Assembly: GCA_023426265.1 (NCBI GenBank)
Contig: JAFABA010000116.1
Coordinates: 1 to 5,625, forward strand
Source of the DNA: Bacillota bacterium
Lineage (GTDB): Bacteria; Bacillota; Clostridia; Christensenellales; CAG-138
Direction: 5' to 3'
DNA: 5,625 nt
Position numbers and translations under genes: made by a program. This document shows, one piece after another, positions 1 to 5,177 of the stretch. The stretch's first letter is position 1. Every line of letters starts with the position of its first letter. The notes under the pieces are model-generated. The model made no database searches, was not told the DNA's origin, and saw only the letters and a list, made by a program, of their open reading frames with translations.

Positions 1-714
1 ACGCTCAGGTACTATGATGAAATTGGGCTGTTAAAGCCAAACAGGGTGAATTCATCCGGGTACCGGATCTACGGGAAGCAGGAAGTAAAAAAGCTCCAGC
101 AGATCCTCTTTTACAGGGAGCTGGGGATCGACCTTGAGAGTATCAGGGAGATCGTCACGTCGCCGTCGTTCGACGGCACGAGTGCCTTAAAGGAACACCG
201 GGAAAAGCTTCTGTTAAAGCGGGAGCAGCTCGATGCATTGATTATGAACGTCGAAAAGACAATCGCGGAATCGGAAGGGAGAATTACTATGACGGATCAG
301 GAAAAATTTGAGGGCTTCAAGCAGCGTCTAATCGACGAAAACGAAGCGAAATACGGTGAGGAAGTGCGGGAAAAGTACGGAGCCGAGCGGGTGGAACAAT
401 CGAACAAGATATTCAAAAACATGACCAAGGAGCAGTATGCAGCGTATGAGAAGCTGGGCGCCGATATTCTTCAAACGCTGAAGGCCGCGTTCGCCACAGG
501 CGACGCGGGCGGCACGCTTGCGCAAAAGGCAGCGGACCTGCATCGCCAATGGCTCACGTTCGCGTGGGGAAGCTATTCCAAAGAGGCGCACGCGGGGGTA
601 ACACAGATGTATGTGGACGACGAGCGGTTTACGGCCTATTACGATAAGGAACAGCCGGGCCTGGCCGCGTTTTTGCGGGACGCGGTGCTCGTTTATACCG
701 GGATGGACAAGTAA
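1..714 (+). CDS. MerR-family regulator with C-terminal TipAS domain (5' partial)
   Basis: A transcription activator of the MerR/TipAL type, cut at its 5' end by the window. The open frame runs from base 1, where the visible protein opens inside the winged-helix DNA-binding domain (TLRYYDEIGLLKP at visible residues 1-13, then SGYRIY at 19-24). About 15-25 N-terminal residues are probably missing, so a GTG at 46 is not the real start. A charged coiled-coil dimerisation helix spans about residues 62-90. Residues 97-237 are a TipAS domain, recognised by its end motif GVTQMYVDDERFTAYYD (199-215) and PGLAAFLRDA (219-228). TipAS domains bind thiopeptide and other peptide-like antibiotics and then switch on target promoters, usually including their own. 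The reconstructed full length (about 255 residues) matches TipAL. The ligand and target genes cannot be read from the sequence; a terminator follows the stop, so the gene ends its own transcript. Confidence 0.93.
   Translation, partial: TLRYYDEIGLLKPNRVNSSGYRIYGKQEVKKLQQILFYRELGIDLESIREIVTSPSFDGTSALKEHREKLLLKREQLDALIMNVEKTIAESEGRITMTDQEKFEGFKQRLIDENEAKYGEEVREKYGAERVEQSNKIFKNMTKEQYAAYEKLGADILQTLKAAFATGDAGGTLAQKAADLHRQWLTFAWGSYSKEAHAGVTQMYVDDERFTAYYDKEQPGLAAFLRDAVLVYTGMDK
273..291 (+). promoter_or_regulatory. Internal ribosome binding site and ATG for a TipAS-only product
   Basis: Inside the MerR gene a purine-rich GGAAGGGAG (273-281) lies 7 bases before an in-frame ATG (289-291). Starting there would yield a 141-residue protein made of exactly the TipAS domain. 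In Streptomyces lividans tipA, TipAS (about 144 residues) is made from an internal in-frame start and sequesters the drug, so the same arrangement is likely here. The site is seen in the sequence; its use is inferred. Confidence 0.6.
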
Positions 715-732
715 AAGGATTGTGTAGCGGAT

Positions 733-760
733 AAAGCGACTGGAGCATCAGTCGCTTTTT
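733..760 (+). terminator. Intrinsic terminator after the MerR-TipAS gene
   Basis: A perfect 10-base-pair stem, AAAGCGACTG (733-742) with CAGTCGCTTT (749-758), encloses a 6-base loop and runs into TTTTT at 756-760. It lies 18 bases after the stop codon, the usual place for a Rho-independent terminator. Confidence 0.88.
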
Positions 761-799
761 GCTTGCCCTGAAATACAGGACAGCGGATGCGAAAAGGGA

Positions 800-828
800 T
801 TGACAAGCGGATACTATTGCATTTCAAT
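800..828 (+). promoter_or_regulatory. Probable sigma-A promoter for the creatininase-family gene
   Basis: A perfect -35 box TTGACA (800-805) is followed after 17 bases by TTCAAT (823-828), which matches the -10 consensus at 4 of 6 positions including the final AAT. It lies between the upstream terminator and the ribosome binding site at 854-861. The weak second position of the -10 suggests low basal strength or activator dependence. Confidence 0.6.
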
Positions 829-869
829 GGAGGTGTCGCATTTGTAATAAAATGGAGGGGGCCGCAGTT

Positions 870-1646
870 ATGAGCAAGGAACAAATTCTGCTGGACCGGC
901 AAGAGGACCTTTCTATTTTTAAGGATACGATGGTGGAAATGACCTGGCCGGAGGTAAAGCGGTCGGCCGAAAACGGCGATGTCGTTCTGTTTCCCGTGGG
1001 GATGATTGAAGAACATGGCCCCCATATGGACTTAAGCCCGGATGTTTACCTAGGCTATCTCTATTGCAAATTCCTAAAGCGGTATTTGGCCAAGAAAAGC
1101 ATTTCTTCTATCATTGCGCCTCCCTATTATTGGGGCATTGCCGAAGATACGAAGGATTACCCCGGGACGTTTTCCGTCCGTCCCGAGACATTCAGATTCA
1201 TGCTGCTGGATATTTTTCATTCATTAAACGGATGGGGGTTCCAAAAGGTATTTGTTGTGAATGCGCACGGAGACCCTATTCACGTAGAAATTATAGAGCA
1301 AACTGCAAAAGAAATGCGCGAGAGCAAGAATATGCTCTTGTACAACCTGGGTAGCCTTTCTGTTCCCATAGAGAACCCGCCGGTATTTCCACAGCAAAGG
1401 GAAGGAAAATTCGAACCGGATTATCACGCGGGAGCGGATGAGACCGCCGCGATGTATGCGTTTTATTCGCAGAAGGTAAACGCTGAATTGGCGCAGCAGT
1501 TAAAGCCGCAAAGCGGCTTTCATCCGCTTGGGTATTACGGCGACCCGGCAAGTTTCTTATTGGAACGCACAGTTCTTGAACAGTATCAGGCGGATTTGGA
1601 GTTAAACGCGCAAAAAATAGAGGCCGCTTTACAGGGCAACAAATAA
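870..1646 (+). CDS. Creatininase-family (creatinine amidohydrolase-like) metallohydrolase
   Basis: A 258-residue cytosolic protein of the creatininase superfamily, whose members hydrolyse cyclic or linear amides with a two-metal centre (creatininase, FAPy deformylase, MftE peptidase). The start is ATG 870 because GGAGGGGG (854-861) sits 8 bases upstream; an in-frame ATG at 852 overlaps that site. The motif PVGMIEEHGPHMDLSPD (42-58) supplies Glu47, His49 and Asp58, and NAHGD (131-135) supplies His133. These align with Glu34, His36, Asp45 and His120 of Pseudomonas creatininase at a constant offset of 13. The fifth ligand, Glu122 there, is Asp135 here. HAGADET (186-192) matches the conserved HAGxxET segment. 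Length is normal. The family is certain, but the substrate is not: no creatine, sarcosine or mycofactocin gene lies nearby, so creatinine use should not be assumed. Its own promoter suggests monocistronic expression. Confidence 0.9.
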   Translation: MSKEQILLDRQEDLSIFKDTMVEMTWPEVKRSAENGDVVLFPVGMIEEHGPHMDLSPDVYLGYLYCKFLKRYLAKKSISSIIAPPYYWGIAEDTKDYPGTFSVRPETFRFMLLDIFHSLNGWGFQKVFVVNAHGDPIHVEIIEQTAKEMRESKNMLLYNLGSLSVPIENPPVFPQQREGKFEPDYHAGADETAAMYAFYSQKVNAELAQQLKPQSGFHPLGYYGDPASFLLERTVLEQYQADLELNAQKIEAALQGNK

Positions 1647-1648
1647 AT

Positions 1649-2515
1649 TTAGAATTCTTTATTATCCCGCTTTACGATTGTCTTCTCTTGCCCCTTTTCA
1701 AAATATAGCGTTGCGTTGATCTCGCTGCCGATCAGCATCACCATGCTGGAAAGGTAAAGCCACAGCATCAGCACGATTACCCCGCCCAGGCTGCCATACA
1801 GGCGCGCGAAATTGGCGAAGTTGTTGACATACGTGGAAAAGAGTATGGAGCTTACCACCCACACCACGCTTGTAAATGCCGCGCCGGGCAACACTTCTTT
1901 TATGCGCAGTTTCCGGTTGGGGATGATGGTGTAGAGGAGTAAGAACAGCCCCAGAAGAATTGCTACCGGCAACATGAGCTGCAAAATATGGGTGAGCGCC
2001 ACACCGAAGGTGGACCAGCCCAGTTTGGCGGATAGCTCCCATATCAGCATATCCCCGAATACGATGGCTACCATTTCAAGAAGTATGGAGAACGCGATCA
2101 AAAGCGTAAACAATATCGCCATAAAGCGCACCGTGTAAAATTTGCGGGTCTCCTTCACGTCGTATGCCCGGTTGAGCCCCCGGGCAATCGCCATAAATCC
2201 GTTGGAGGAGGACCATACGGCCAGTATGACGCTGAAGGAGAGGATGTTCGGGCGGTCAGCCACGAATATTTCGTTGAGCGTCGTCGCCACCACCGCGTAT
2301 GCGTCCGCGGGCAATGCCTGCAGTACATCCGCGAGCGATTGCGGCTGCAATAGCGGCGTATAGGTCAGCACCGTCACCAGGAATATCAGGAACGGGAAGA
2401 ACGCCAACAGCAGATGGTACGCGAATTCCGCGCCCAGGGCGGGTACCTCGTCCGCTTGAAAGCGCTCGTATAGCTGTTTTATAAAATGGATCGCCCGCTG
2501 TACGGTTTTTTTCAA
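1649..2515 (-). CDS. YihY/BrkB-family inner membrane protein
   Basis: A 288-residue integral membrane protein of the YihY/virulence factor BrkB family, once wrongly called ribonuclease BN. Its molecular role is not settled; transport or envelope functions have been proposed. Six hydrophobic segments are visible at about residues 33-52, 91-109, 129-152, 172-196, 206-228 and 239-262. Family hallmarks are AEFAYHLLLAFFPFLIFL (29-46), the RGLNRAYDV stretch after the second helix, and the last-helix motif LWLYLSS followed by GSEINA. The start is TTG at 2515, chosen because AAAGGAG lies 5 bases upstream on the minus strand and the family begins with a short basic helix like this one. It faces the creatininase-family gene with only 2 bases between stops and is divergent from the MarR gene. 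No convincing minus-strand promoter could be identified in 2530-2600. The C-terminus is short and charged. Confidence 0.92.
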   Translation of the reverse strand: MKKTVQRAIHFIKQLYERFQADEVPALGAEFAYHLLLAFFPFLIFLVTVLTYTPLLQPQSLADVLQALPADAYAVVATTLNEIFVADRPNILSFSVILAVWSSSNGFMAIARGLNRAYDVKETRKFYTVRFMAILFTLLIAFSILLEMVAIVFGDMLIWELSAKLGWSTFGVALTHILQLMLPVAILLGLFLLLYTIIPNRKLRIKEVLPGAAFTSVVWVVSSILFSTYVNNFANFARLYGSLGGVIVLMLWLYLSSMVMLIGSEINATLYFEKGQEKTIVKRDNKEF

Positions 2516-2520
2516 CGCGA

Positions 2521-2527
2521 CTCCTTT
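2521..2527 (-). promoter_or_regulatory. Ribosome binding site that sets the TTG start of the YihY gene
   Basis: On the minus strand AAAGGAG is followed by 5 bases and then TTG (2515-2513). No ATG or GTG lies at a suitable distance, so this strong site decides the start. Confidence 0.8.
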
Positions 2528-2599
2528 ATGCGCCGAATGCAGCGCAAAATAGGGATAGCATCAGTATTCCCATACGGCCGCTTTGTAGAATTCAAAAAT

Positions 2600-2677
2600 A
2601 TTAAAAGGTACCTGATTAAAATGCTTGACAAGGTAATAAGGTACCTGTAAAATTAATTATGAAAGGTACCTTATTAA
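2600..2677. promoter_or_regulatory. Three AGGTACCT operators upstream of the MarR gene
   Basis: The perfect palindrome AGGTACCT occurs three times: 2606-2613, 2639-2646 and 2664-2671, with centres 33 and 25 bases apart. The flanks are A/T-rich and the six half-sites agree loosely with TTAATAAGGT, best in the right arm of the third copy. An extra half-site AAGGTA lies at 2630-2635. The middle copy sits in the spacer of the promoter at 2625-2653, and the third lies just after the expected transcription start. This is the layout expected for repression by a dimeric regulator, most simply the MarR protein encoded directly downstream. The first copy is about 90 bases from the divergent YihY start and might also affect that gene. 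Binding is inferred. Confidence 0.75.
2625..2653 (+). promoter_or_regulatory. Strong sigma-A promoter of the MarR gene
   Basis: TTGACA (2625-2630) and TAAAAT (2648-2653) are separated by exactly 17 bases, matching consensus at 6 of 6 and 5 of 6 positions. The expected start is near 2660, about 36 bases before the MarR ATG. An AGGTACCT palindrome fills part of the spacer, so a bound repressor would block polymerase. Confidence 0.88.
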
Positions 2678-2695
2678 ATCTTGGGAGGAACAAAT

Positions 2696-3346
2696 ATGGA
2701 AGAAGATATCAGGAAGGACGATCAGCTCCTTGAGAAGCTTTTGCGCGTCCAATGGCTGATGCACCGATACCACCAACAAAAGCTCAGGGAATACGGCCCC
2801 ATGGGCAACCCGTACCGCGGCCAGGGGCGGATACTCGCCCTTTTAAAGCTCCGGCCCGAAATCAGCCAGAAAGATCTTGGGTATTTGTTGGATATGCGTC
2901 CGCAGTCCCTGGGAGAACTGCTGATGAAGCTGGAGCGCAACGGCTATATTACCCGCACGCCCTCGGAGGAAGACAAGCGCGTATTGAACATCCGCCTGAC
3001 GGAGGAAGGCGAAAAGGCTGCGGAACAGGCTGGGCAAAGGCCGGATCACGGCGGCTTGTTTGATTGTTTGAGCGATGAGGAACAGGAAACACTCGGCGTG
3101 CTGTTGGGCCGCATCATCAACTCTCTGGAACAGCAGCTTGGCGATACGCAGGAGGGGGAGGGTTCTGATTGGCGCGGGCCATGCGGGCATCCGCATGGGC
3201 CGTTTGACCCGCGTATGAGGCTGCTGCATGGCCGGCCTCCGTTTGGCTGGGGCGGAATGCCGGATCGCCCGCCGTTTGGGCATGGGCCCAACTGCGGACG
3301 CCATCGCGGGGATAAACAAGAGCATGAGCCGGAGCAGGAGGACTAA
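2696..3346 (+). CDS. MarR-family transcriptional regulator with His/Cys/Gly/Pro-rich tail
   Basis: A 216-residue winged-helix DNA-binding regulator. The start is ATG 2696, with GGGAGGA (2683-2689) 6 bases upstream; an in-frame TTG at 2681 overlaps that site. Residues 9-35 form the N-terminal dimerisation helix. The helix-turn-helix covers about 56-84 (ISQKDLGYLLDMRPQSLGEL at 56-75, then LERNGYI), and the wing is DKRVLNIRLTEEG (93-105). A C-terminal dimer helix runs about 126-148. Usual MarR proteins end near there, at 140-150 residues. This one adds residues 149-216, a low-complexity tail with two Cys (163, 200), six His (165, 167, 178, 196, 203, 210) and repeated RPPFG (180-184, 191-195), ending in an acidic stretch. 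The tail could bind metal ions, but that is inference. It is probably autoregulated through the palindromes at 2600-2677. Its ligand and wider regulon are unknown. A weak hairpin without a T-run follows at 3364-3391. Confidence 0.92.
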   Translation: MEEDIRKDDQLLEKLLRVQWLMHRYHQQKLREYGPMGNPYRGQGRILALLKLRPEISQKDLGYLLDMRPQSLGELLMKLERNGYITRTPSEEDKRVLNIRLTEEGEKAAEQAGQRPDHGGLFDCLSDEEQETLGVLLGRIINSLEQQLGDTQEGEGSDWRGPCGHPHGPFDPRMRLLHGRPPFGWGGMPDRPPFGHGPNCGRHRGDKQEHEPEQED

Positions 3347-3361
3347 AAGTCCAATGCATAG

Positions 3362-3614
3362 AAAGGCACTGTCGGAAGACCGGCAGCGCCTCAGACCATC
3401 GACAAACTCTTCTTCAGGGGCTTTGCCCCCGAACCCCCACCCAAGGGACACATCTCTTGAGAATCCCTTACGCCGGAAACGCCCTATTTAGGGCGTTCCG
3501 GGAATGGGTTCCTAGGGCCGTTACGGCCCGAAGCGGGTGTTTGAGGGCAGAGCCCTCAACGTAACCCTTTGTTGACACCCTGAGGTGCTGTCGGAAAACC
3601 GGCAGCGCCTTTTT
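3362..3614. repeat. Hairpin-rich non-coding element with terminal inverted repeats (MITE-like)
   Basis: This fills most of the 348-base gap between the MarR and SemiSWEET genes and holds no credible gene. Its ends are imperfect inverted repeats: 3362-3394 against 3580-3612 agree at 25 of 33 positions, with a further 7 of 8 match (3399-3406 against 3568-3575). Each end is itself a 12-pair hairpin: 3364-3391 (loop AAGA, one mismatch) and 3583-3610 (loop AAAA). Between them lie hairpins at 3417-3429 (GGGGC), 3443-3469 (AAGGGA with inner TCTC/GAGA), 3473-3501 (12 pairs with one bulged A), 3515-3529 (GGGCCG) and 3541-3559 (TTGAGGGC). The last is enclosed by GGGTGT/ACACCC (3535-3540, 3575-3580). 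TA dinucleotides flank it loosely at 3359-3360 and 3617-3618. It may be a small non-autonomous mobile repeat or a structured RNA; no transposase is present. Confidence 0.6.
3583..3614 (+). terminator. Intrinsic terminator at the right end of the hairpin element
   Basis: A 12-pair stem, AGGTGCTGTCGG (3583-3594) with CCGGCAGCGCCT (3599-3610), has two G-U pairs, an AAAA loop and a following run of five T (3610-3614). It would stop transcripts coming from the MarR gene before the SemiSWEET promoter. The left-end copy (3364-3391) has the same stem but no T-run, so it is unlikely to terminate. Confidence 0.82.
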
Positions 3615-3627
3615 CTTAATATGATCT

Positions 3628-3656
3628 TTTACAACCATGGTGGAGTCTGATATGCT
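3628..3656 (+). promoter_or_regulatory. Extended -10 promoter of the SemiSWEET gene
   Basis: TTTACA (3628-3633) and TATGCT (3651-3656) are 17 bases apart, and a TG at 3648-3649 makes an extended -10 (TGaTATGCT). The expected start near 3663 leaves a short leader before the ribosome binding site at 3683-3690. The promoter begins just after the upstream terminator. Confidence 0.68.
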
Positions 3657-3694
3657 CTAAGGCAAGACGATTGCTGCATATCGGGGGAAGAATC

Positions 3695-3970
3695 ATGCTT
3701 TTTGACGCGTTACAGCTTATCGGCGGCATTATCATGGCCTTTGGGCAAATACCGCAAATTGTGCAGATTATAAGGACGAAATCCGCAAAAGACCTGAATA
3801 TCAAAACCTATCTGATGATGTGCGCGGGCATCCTGCTGATGGAAGCGTATGCGGTCAATCTTGTACTGAATGGATCGGGCGGCGCATTTTTAATCACCAA
3901 TTCTGTTTCGCTGCTCGCCGTTGTCATTATGATCGCTATGATTTTAAAGTATGGCGGGAAACGGCGCTGA
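3695..3970 (+). CDS. SemiSWEET/PQ-loop family small membrane transporter
   Basis: A 91-residue protein with three membrane helices (about 3-24, 39-58, 64-84), one half of the plant SWEET fold. Bacterial SemiSWEETs act as homodimers that let sugars cross the membrane down their gradient. The PQ-loop motif is clear: GQIPQIVQIIRTKSAKDLN (17-35), with Pro20-Gln21 and the conserved basic/Ser/Asp-Leu loop. Asn69 in TNSVSLL matches the pocket Asn of helix 3. In helix 2 the usual pocket Trp (GxxLWxxYG pattern) appears as Met49 (GILLMEAY, 45-52), so the substrate may differ. The start is ATG 3695, with GGGGGAAG (3683-3690) just upstream; an in-frame TTG at 3671 lies before that site and has no matching one. 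It stands alone with its own promoter and a downstream hairpin terminator. The sugar is unknown. Confidence 0.87.
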   Translation: MLFDALQLIGGIIMAFGQIPQIVQIIRTKSAKDLNIKTYLMMCAGILLMEAYAVNLVLNGSGGAFLITNSVSLLAVVIMIAMILKYGGKRR

Positions 3971-4048
3971 ATAGTTCGATTGGACGCTATTTGGATGATA
4001 TCCCCCCAAGGATACGGTTGAGATAACATAGTGGACCCATTTTATGAC

Positions 4049-4078
4049 CGGCGGCCCGCTTTCGGGCCGCCGTTTCGT
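4049..4078 (+). terminator. Hairpin terminator between convergent genes
   Basis: A perfect 10-pair G+C-rich stem, CGGCGGCCCG (4049-4058) with CGGGCCGCCG (4063-4072), has a CTTT loop and is followed by TTTCGTCTT. The T-run is short, so termination may be partial. It lies between the SemiSWEET stop and the end of the minus-strand operon, and may serve both, although the minus direction lacks a T-rich tract. Confidence 0.7.
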
Positions 4079-4097
4079 CTTGCAAAGATGCCAGTGT

Positions 4098-5177
4098 TTA
4101 ATTATTGGTATCTTGCTGCAGCGCGGTGTAGAGCGCCTTCATCGCCGCAAGCGCGCTTTCGTCTGCGGCTTTGCATTTGTCGATCATTCGGCTAAGCCCT
4201 TGCCTCACGCCTGCATCGGCCAAACGTTGGAGCTGCTCCTCGCCCCGCTCATAGCCGCCCAGCAGTTCCGCCATGTTCTGTACGCAGTTAAAAACATCCA
4301 TGAAGCCCGCCTTTGCCGTGGCGCACAGCCGCTGGCGCGCGGGGAGCTGCTCCCTTAGCGTTTCCAGATAGAGCGCGGCGTGATAGCGCCCGTCCATCAG
4401 GCAGTCCATGGCGTCGCCCTGGCACATCAGCCGCTCAAAAAGCAGCGGCAGCACCGCGTTGCGGGGGAACTGCGTGTCGTCCAGCAGCGCGCGTTTCCAT
4501 GCGTCATAGGCATAGAGCCCCTTCGCATATTTTCCGGCTTTTCTGCCGGTGAGCGCTTCTATCGCATTTTGCAGCACTGTCTTCGGCCCGAATACAGGCG
4601 CGGCAGCGCCCCCCATTGCCATCACGGCGGTGGTGGAAGGGTTCTCCCACCATGTACGGCAGATAAAGTAACCGGAGTCGTCTATCGTTATTCCTGAGCC
4701 GAATTCGGGGTTATCCTGGAAAAAGTTCCACCCAAGCAGTACCTGTCCATTTTCCCGGTAGCCCGTAATCAGGCAGGCTTCCGGCGGGCCGATGACGCCC
4801 AGCGCGATGCAGGGCACGCCGGCGTCGATCCGCTCGCGGATGAACGCGATAAATTCTTCCTTTGTCGGTTGGACTTTGCCGTCGCGGCCAATCGGGTGGA
4901 AGCTTCGGCCCAGCACCCCGATCGCCGTCCGGTAGGATTTGTTCGGATCGTCAAACGTGAAGATCACGTCTACATTCCCGCCGTTCCAGGAGGTCGTATC
5001 CCAGGTCAGCCGGAATGCCGCGCCGCTCGCCGCCATGACAAAATGATAGGGGACGTCCTGACCGAGGTAATTTGCGCAGGCCCGGACGCACATGGGGTAG
5101 GGCGTGCAGCCTCCCGGCCCGTATTCCACCTTGGGAACGCCATACAGGATGGCACCGTCTTCAAAGGTTTGTTTCAT
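4098..5177 (-). CDS. BtrH N-terminal/C39-like domain protein, second gene of an AraC operon
   Basis: A 359-residue soluble protein whose N-terminal 200 residues resemble the BtrH N-terminal family, a papain/C39-like cysteine fold. BtrH itself is an acyltransferase of butirosin synthesis. The start is ATG 5177, with GGAGG 7 bases upstream (5189-5185); the frame stays open upstream to 5231 but without a better site. The segment GGCTPYPMCVRACANYLG (22-39) holds three candidate nucleophiles, Cys24, Cys30 and Cys34. ASGAAFRLTWDT (50-61) matches the conserved family stretch after it. The second conserved block is GPPEACLITGYRENGQVLLG (130-149), where C39-type enzymes usually show His before the strand; Glu133 stands there instead. 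The C-terminal 160 residues look all-helical and unrecognised. No signal peptide or membrane helix is seen. Its start overlaps the AraC stop by 4 bases (ATGA), so the two are translated together. Substrate and activity are unknown; a ligand-sensing role is possible. Confidence 0.72.
   Translation of the reverse strand: MKQTFEDGAILYGVPKVEYGPGGCTPYPMCVRACANYLGQDVPYHFVMAASGAAFRLTWDTTSWNGGNVDVIFTFDDPNKSYRTAIGVLGRSFHPIGRDGKVQPTKEEFIAFIRERIDAGVPCIALGVIGPPEACLITGYRENGQVLLGWNFFQDNPEFGSGITIDDSGYFICRTWWENPSTTAVMAMGGAAAPVFGPKTVLQNAIEALTGRKAGKYAKGLYAYDAWKRALLDDTQFPRNAVLPLLFERLMCQGDAMDCLMDGRYHAALYLETLREQLPARQRLCATAKAGFMDVFNCVQNMAELLGGYERGEEQLQRLADAGVRQGLSRMIDKCKAADESALAAMKALYTALQQDTNN

Noticed and set aside
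726..812. AGCGGAT repeated at 726-732, 782-788 and 806-812
   Set aside because: A 7-base word three times in 87 bases could be chance; spacing is irregular (56 and 24) and one copy adjoins the terminator stem. Not enough to call an operator.
852..869. ATG 852 as the start of the creatininase-family gene
   Set aside because: It overlaps the GGAGGGGG site that fits ATG 870, and has no comparable site of its own.
870..1646. Naming the gene creatininase proper
   Set aside because: The family is broad, one metal ligand differs, and no creatine-degradation genes are nearby.
2530..2600. Promoter for the YihY gene on the minus strand
   Set aside because: TTGAAT (2595-2590) is a possible -35, but no acceptable -10 is found at 16-18 bases, so no call was made.
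2843..3451. Long minus-strand open frame opposite the MarR gene
   Set aside because: It mirrors the MarR coding sequence and its G+C-rich tail, has no ribosome binding site at its start, and shows no domain pattern.
3228..3491. Plus-strand open frame running from the MarR tail into the hairpin element
   Set aside because: It overlaps the MarR gene in another frame, resembles no protein family I know, and its second half is hairpin DNA.
3572..3577. TTGACA inside the hairpin element as a -35 box
   Set aside because: No -10-like hexamer lies 16-18 bases downstream; that position is in the terminator loop and stem.
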